Shown piece by piece: positions 7,118 to 10,476 of a stretch of DNA of 10,476 bases (its first letter is position 1; each line of letters begins with the position of its first letter). Origin of the DNA: WJMT01 sp041686095 (GTDB taxonomy: Bacteria; Acidobacteriota; Aminicenantia; Aminicenantales; Aminicenantaceae); contig JAWLEN010000081.1 in NCBI GenBank assembly GCA_041686095.1, positions 1 to 10,476 on the forward strand, given 5' to 3'. Under the pieces are notes generated by a model. The model saw only the letters and a list, made by a program, of their open reading frames with translations, was not told where the DNA came from and searched no databases. The translations under genes and the position numbers were made by a program.

Positions 7118-7637
7118 AAAATTAATTTTACTGATGACAGCTGTTTATTGCGGAGTGTTTTTCTGTATAAATTTGATGGCGACGGGGATTCAGGGAGAGT
7201 ATTCAGATGAAAAAGGCAGCGGTAAACTTGTCCGAGTAGATCTATTAAAGCCTAAAGCTAAGGAGATAAAACCTCCTCTGAGAAATATTTTTATGGAAAG
7301 AAAAATAGAAGGGATCCCTGATTTAGATAAGAAAGAGAAAACAGGAATAGCCGGATCATTAGAGGGATTGGATCTTAAAGGCGGTGAAGAAGGAGGTCAA
7401 GGTGGCGAAATAGATCAGAAGATAATTTTTGGTTATGACATTAAATATCTAGGTTATATTGCTTCCTTTGGCAAGAAAGTGGCTTTGATTTTATATCGAG
7501 GTGAGGCGGTAGCTGTGGAAAAGGGATCTGTTCTTCCAGGAGGAATTGAAATTCTGGATATATCATTGGATAACGTGACCGTTAAGAGTTCAGGATCAGA
7601 TAAAATGGTTATAAAGTTAGAGGGGGAAGAAAAATGA
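7107..7637 (+). CDS. PilP/GspC-like secretin-connecting protein
   Basis: A 176-residue product from ATG 7107. The frame stays open to an earlier ATG at 7029, but that start would add 26 charged residues before the hydrophobic N-terminus and overlap pilO by 89 bases; 7107 gives an 11-base overlap and a normal N-terminal anchor (residues about 5-28, containing C15 and C20 but no good lipobox). PPLRNIF (56-62) is the conserved segment seen in GspC/PilP-type proteins. A Gly/Glu-rich linker (about 78-101) leads to a small beta domain (111-172: YLGYIASFGKKVALILYRGE, later VEKGSVLPGGIEILDI), the PilP/GspC homology region that docks on the secretin N0 domain. The role is therefore to connect the PilN/PilO ring with GspD. 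The stop overlaps the gspD start (ATGA). Confidence 0.8.
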   Translation: MKHKKLILLMTAVYCGVFFCINLMATGIQGEYSDEKGSGKLVRVDLLKPKAKEIKPPLRNIFMERKIEGIPDLDKKEKTGIAGSLEGLDLKGGEEGGQGGEIDQKIIFGYDIKYLGYIASFGKKVALILYRGEAVAVEKGSVLPGGIEILDISLDNVTVKSSGSDKMVIKLEGEEK

Positions 7638-9775
7638 AAAAATATATATGGTTAGTTTTATCTCTGATGATTGTCTGGGGATGCGCCACCTTTAGTCAGA
7701 GTTATATAAGAGGGACTCAAGCGGAAATGGCTAAAAATTATGATGAAGCCATAGAGTATTATGAAAGAGCTTTACTGCAGGATCCAAATAATTCGGTTTA
7801 TAGACTGGCTCTTTTACGCGCCCAAGTTGGAGCCCGGAATTCTCACCTCTACAAAGCAAGGCGGTTAGCTGCCCAGGAGAACAAAGAAAAAGCTCTGGAG
7901 GAATATCAAAAAGCACTCTCTTATGATCCAGAGAACCGCATGATCTTGGAAGAAGCTCAAAGATTATCCCGGCAGGAAATCCAAAAAGAAAAACCAGCTG
8001 AAGAAAAAATGAAATCCCCTTTAAAACTTGATGTGAGCGATGAGGAAATAACATTGAAGTTTATAGAGGAGGCTGAGCTTCGTTCTATTTTTAAAGCATT
8101 GGGCAAACATGCGGATATAAATATTTTATTTGATTCTCAGTTTCGGGATATGTCTTTAGCCATTGATCTGCAAAATATGTCTTTTCTTCAAGCTTTAAAC
8201 ACACTTTGTTTGTCTTCTCAAAACTTTTTTAGAGTCGTAGATGAAAACACAGTGTTGATTGTTCCAGATAATCCTCAGAACAGAGAAAAATATGATGTGG
8301 TGGCTATGAAGACCTTTTATCTATCAAATGCTGAGGCAAAAAACATTCAGGCTCCGTTGATGCAGATGCTTCGACGTTTATCTCAAGTTCCAAAAATATC
8401 GATTGATGAGACACTCAATTCGATAACCATAAAAGACACACCAGATGTGCTGGAAACGGCTGAAAAATTGATAAAACTTTGGGATAAGCCTAAGGGCGAG
8501 GTCATGATCGACTTGGAGATTATGGAAGTTTCCCGAAAAAAAATGAGAAATATCGGACTTAGCCTCGATTCTTATGCGGTGAGCGGAATGTACGGGGCTT
8601 CTGGAGAGGAAGAAAGCACAGGGTGGACTGGTTTGGATGAACTTGAATTCTCTAAGGCTGAGAATTATCAGATCAGTCTTCCCATAGGTACTCTTCGTTT
8701 TTTAGAATCTGATGCAGATACTAAAATCATTGCCCAGCCCAGGCTAAGGGGGATAGAAGGAGAAAAGATCGAATATATGGTGGGTGATGAAGTTCCGATT
8801 CCTCGGACCACTTTTTCTCCCATAGCTGCTGGGGGAGTCAGCCAGCAGCCCATAACTTCTTTTGAGTATAAAAATGTGGGGATAGAAATATCCATAACAC
8901 CTGAGATCCACTTTGAGAAAGAAATAACTCTGGAGATGGAAGTCAAGATTAAAGCTCTCGGAGGTTCTGGATACGGAGACCTCCCTATCATCACAACCCG
9001 AGAGGTAAAGAATATCATAAGACTCAGGGAGGGAGAAACCAATTTACTGGCCGGACTTCTTAAGGATGAAGAACGCAAAACATTGAAAGGAATCGCGGGA
9101 TTAAAAAGTCTTCCTTTGATAGGAAATTTGTTTTCGAATACGGACCAGGAAATCCAGCAGACAGATGTGGTTATGACTCTGACACCCTATATTATTCGTT
9201 CCATCCCTCTCAGTAATGAAGACACTCTTCCTGTGTGGATGAATGTTGGGGAAAAATTTTCTTCAGGTTTATCTGGTGCGGTATCTCAGAAAACAGGACT
9301 CCCGCAAAGAGAAGAAATACAGCAAACTCCTGAGGCTCCTGAAAATGAAGCCGGTTCTGGAAGGAATCGCATCTCCGTTTCTCCACCTGAATACAGAGGG
9401 ACTCAGGGGAGGGATATTCAAATAAGGATTAATTTAGCTTCAGAAAAAGAAGTTCAAAATATGTCATTGAATCTCTCATTTGATCCCGGATTTTTGGAAT
9501 TAAAAGAAGTCAGAAAAGGGAATGTCATTCAAGGTCTGGGAGAAAATCCTTCTTTTCTAGAGAGTACGGATAATGATTCAGGCACCTGCACCATAGGCTT
9601 TTCAAGCTCTGATGTGGCCTCAGGATTTAAAGGTTCAGGAAATTTGGTTACATTAATTTTTGTGCCTGTAGCTGCGGGGGAGGGATCGATTTCCATATCT
9701 GAATATTCATCTCGCAGCCCAACAGGTGAGAGCTTAACTTTTAGTACAACTAAAAGCCGGATAATTATCCGCTGA
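7634..9775 (+). CDS. gspD: lipoprotein secretin with N-terminal TPRs and C-terminal cohesin domain (GspD/PilQ-type)
   Basis: This 713-residue protein should form the outer-membrane channel. In order: a lipoprotein signal with C17 (IVWGC), two TPR units (about 25-61 and 71-112), an N0/STN domain (about 138-212), one N1/NolW-like domain (about 222-285), the secretin beta domain (about 286-523) and a Q/E/P-rich linker (541-578) before a cohesin-type beta-sandwich (579-713; SLNLSFDPGFLEL at 611-623). Secretin signatures include IIAQPRLRGIEGE (365-377), VGDEVPIP (383-390), the gate region around 391-425, and GLKSLPLIGNLF followed by TDVVMTLTPYIIR (489-522). Only two N domains precede the channel, fewer than in classical GspD. 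The lipid anchor could remove the need for a separate pilotin. AGGGGG (7621-7626) is a good ribosome-binding site seven bases before the ATG, and the start overlaps the previous stop. Confidence 0.95.
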   Translation: MKKYIWLVLSLMIVWGCATFSQSYIRGTQAEMAKNYDEAIEYYERALLQDPNNSVYRLALLRAQVGARNSHLYKARRLAAQENKEKALEEYQKALSYDPENRMILEEAQRLSRQEIQKEKPAEEKMKSPLKLDVSDEEITLKFIEEAELRSIFKALGKHADINILFDSQFRDMSLAIDLQNMSFLQALNTLCLSSQNFFRVVDENTVLIVPDNPQNREKYDVVAMKTFYLSNAEAKNIQAPLMQMLRRLSQVPKISIDETLNSITIKDTPDVLETAEKLIKLWDKPKGEVMIDLEIMEVSRKKMRNIGLSLDSYAVSGMYGASGEEESTGWTGLDELEFSKAENYQISLPIGTLRFLESDADTKIIAQPRLRGIEGEKIEYMVGDEVPIPRTTFSPIAAGGVSQQPITSFEYKNVGIEISITPEIHFEKEITLEMEVKIKALGGSGYGDLPIITTREVKNIIRLREGETNLLAGLLKDEERKTLKGIAGLKSLPLIGNLFSNTDQEIQQTDVVMTLTPYIIRSIPLSNEDTLPVWMNVGEKFSSGLSGAVSQKTGLPQREEIQQTPEAPENEAGSGRNRISVSPPEYRGTQGRDIQIRINLASEKEVQNMSLNLSFDPGFLELKEVRKGNVIQGLGENPSFLESTDNDSGTCTIGFSSSDVASGFKGSGNLVTLIFVPVAAGEGSISISEYSSRSPTGESLTFSTTKSRIIIR

Positions 9776-9783
9776 ATCCGGCT
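9755..9783 (+). promoter_or_regulatory. hairpin over the gspD stop codon, before tspO
   Basis: AGCCGGAT (9755-9762) and ATCCGGCT (9776-9783) are perfect 8-base inverted repeats around a 13-base loop. The palindrome GGATAATTATCC (9759-9770) within it offers an alternative 4-bp hairpin. The structure covers the gspD stop (9773-9775) and ends three bases before the tspO ribosome-binding site (AAGGAG, 9786-9791). No clear U-tract follows, so it is more likely an mRNA-stability, processing or weak attenuation element than a strong terminator. The function is inferred; the repeat itself is plain in the sequence. Confidence 0.5.
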
Positions 9784-9802
9784 ATAAGGAGAAAGAGTTT
9801 TA

Positions 9803-10324
9803 ATGGATGCCTATCAAAATAGCCCGGAAACCGGGAAAAATAGTTTTCTTAAAAATGCCTTATTTTTTCTTTTATTTGTTATCATGGCTCAATTTGCCGG
9901 GATTGTTGGATCATTTTTTACAACCGGTTCTGTTAACACTTGGTACCAGGATATTTCAAGGCCTCCCTTCACTCCTCCCGGTTGGCTTTTTGCCCCTGTC
10001 TGGATTTCTTTGTATTTACTGATGGGAATTTCTGCCTATCTGGTATGGAAGAGAAGAGCTGAGAAGAAAGAAGTCAAAACAGCTTTGATGGTATTTTTTA
10101 TTCAACTGGTGTTGAATTCGGCTTGGTCTATACTTTTCTTTGGCCTGCATTGGATCCTGATAGCTTTTATAGAGATCCTTCTCCTTTGGATTGCGATTCT
10201 GTTTATGATTCTAAAATTTTATCCCATATCTAGAACCGCAGCCTTGATTCAAATCCCTTATATCTTATGGGTCAGTTTTGCTGCCGTTCTAAACTTTTCA
10301 TTCGCTGTCCTCAATTCTTTTTAA
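9803..10324 (+). CDS. tspO: TspO/MBR family tryptophan-rich membrane protein
   Basis: The 173-residue protein has five hydrophobic segments (about 17-37, 61-82, 91-111, 114-138 and 144-171). The family motifs are in order: WY (47-48), RPPFTPPGWLFAPVW (53-67), LYLLMGISAYLVW (70-82), QLVLNSAWSILFF (101-113) and PYILWVSFAAVLNF (152-165). TspO proteins bind porphyrins and related tetrapyrroles and modulate stress, light or oxygen responses in several bacteria; the exact biochemical role is debated. It is slightly longer than the usual 155-165 residues because of a polar N-terminal tail of about 13 residues. AAGGAG (9786-9791) lies 11 bases before the ATG. It is on the gspD strand 27 bases downstream, so probably co-transcribed at least in part, though no functional tie with secretion is known to me. 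Confidence 0.95.
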   Translation: MDAYQNSPETGKNSFLKNALFFLLFVIMAQFAGIVGSFFTTGSVNTWYQDISRPPFTPPGWLFAPVWISLYLLMGISAYLVWKRRAEKKEVKTALMVFFIQLVLNSAWSILFFGLHWILIAFIEILLLWIAILFMILKFYPISRTAALIQIPYILWVSFAAVLNFSFAVLNSF

Positions 10325-10476
10325 TAATGAAATTCAGATATGGCTTGTGCTCCGTTCAGATTTTTAACGCCATTTTAAGGGGAAGGGCAAGGGATTCATC
10401 ACCCGTTCGATTCCCCAGCGAGGAATCTCACTCCCGGTTCGGGCTTCGCTCTCCTCTAAAGAGGAACCATGCCCGC
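10325..10476. other. gene-free tail with GC-rich, hairpin-dense sequence
   Basis: No gene is recognised here. From about 10379 composition changes sharply: 57 of the last 96 bases (10381-10476) are G or C by hand count, against clearly AT-rich coding DNA elsewhere. Inverted repeats crowd this stretch: GGGGAA/TTCCCC (10379-10384 with 10411-10416), GATTCC/GGAATC (10409-10414 with 10422-10427), CCCG/CGGG (10433-10436 with 10440-10443), and CGGGC/GCCCG (10440-10444 with 10471-10475) enclosing TCCTC/GAGGA (10452-10456 with 10461-10465). Several of these are mutually exclusive. A minus-strand frame entering from the right edge stays open to a TAA at 10366-10364 (36 codons, unrecognised). It may be an interspersed repeat, a structured RNA or terminator region, or the end of a gene outside the window. 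Between 10340 and 10373 only a weak ATGGC/GCCAT pair is seen. Confidence 0.4.

Noticed and set aside
8668..9078. 136-codon minus-strand frame.
   Set aside because: It is antisense to the conserved secretin domain of gspD, where the plus-strand motifs are unmistakable; the antisense frame is a by-product of that coding sequence.
10385..10430. tRNA-like GTTCGATTCCCC element resembling a T-arm.
   Set aside because: No acceptor, D-arm or anticodon arm can be arranged around it in the available sequence; it is better described as part of the hairpin-dense tail.
1..10476. CRISPR array, insertion sequence, integrase or attachment-site signals.
   Set aside because: No regularly spaced repeats, transposase or integrase motifs, or terminal inverted repeats with target duplication were found by reading both strands.

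Overview
The window reads as one AT-rich stretch of chromosome from a diderm (Gram-negative-type) bacterium. It encodes an outer-membrane secretin with a lipoprotein signal and a full inner-membrane platform of the type IV pilus / type II secretion (T4P/T2SS) superfamily. The mixed 'GspF-GspE-PilMNOP-GspD' layout, the cohesin-tailed secretin and the PDZ/multi-pass/GAF sensor recall Acidobacteriota/Aminicenantes- or Desulfobacterota-like genomes. That placement is only an inference from architecture.

Layout. Positions 1-1649 (minus strand) hold the N-terminal 549 residues of a large membrane sensor that runs off the left edge: an N-terminal membrane or lipoprotein-like signal, a PDZ domain, about nine further membrane segments and a GAF domain. 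Its output domain lies outside the window. Positions 1720-2007 (minus) hold a small, unrecognised membrane-anchored ORF just upstream of it. A divergent intergenic region (about 2008-2195) carries a good sigma70-type promoter for the plus-strand operon and a weaker candidate for the minus strand.

Positions 2196-9775 are one compact plus-strand operon: gspF, gspE, a divergent pilM/gspL-like gene, pilN-like, pilO-like, pilP/gspC-like and gspD. Neighbours overlap by 1-17 nt except for a 51-nt gap before the pilM-like gene. Together these encode the cytoplasmic ATPase, the polytopic platform protein, the cytoplasmic-to-periplasmic alignment complex and the outer-membrane channel. No pseudopilin/pilin and no prepilin peptidase gene is present, so the fibre subunits must be encoded elsewhere. 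Positions 9803-10324 hold tspO, 27 nt after gspD and separated from it by an 8-bp-stem hairpin that covers the gspD stop codon.

The last 150 bases (10325-10476) have no recognisable gene. They switch abruptly to a GC-rich, hairpin-dense sequence that may be an interspersed repeat, a structured RNA or the edge of another gene.

I do not see a radically new system. The points most worth a second look are the self-lipidated TPR-secretin-cohesin channel protein, the degenerate PilM/GspL, the missing pseudopilins, the gspD/tspO junction hairpin and the GC-rich 3' segment.
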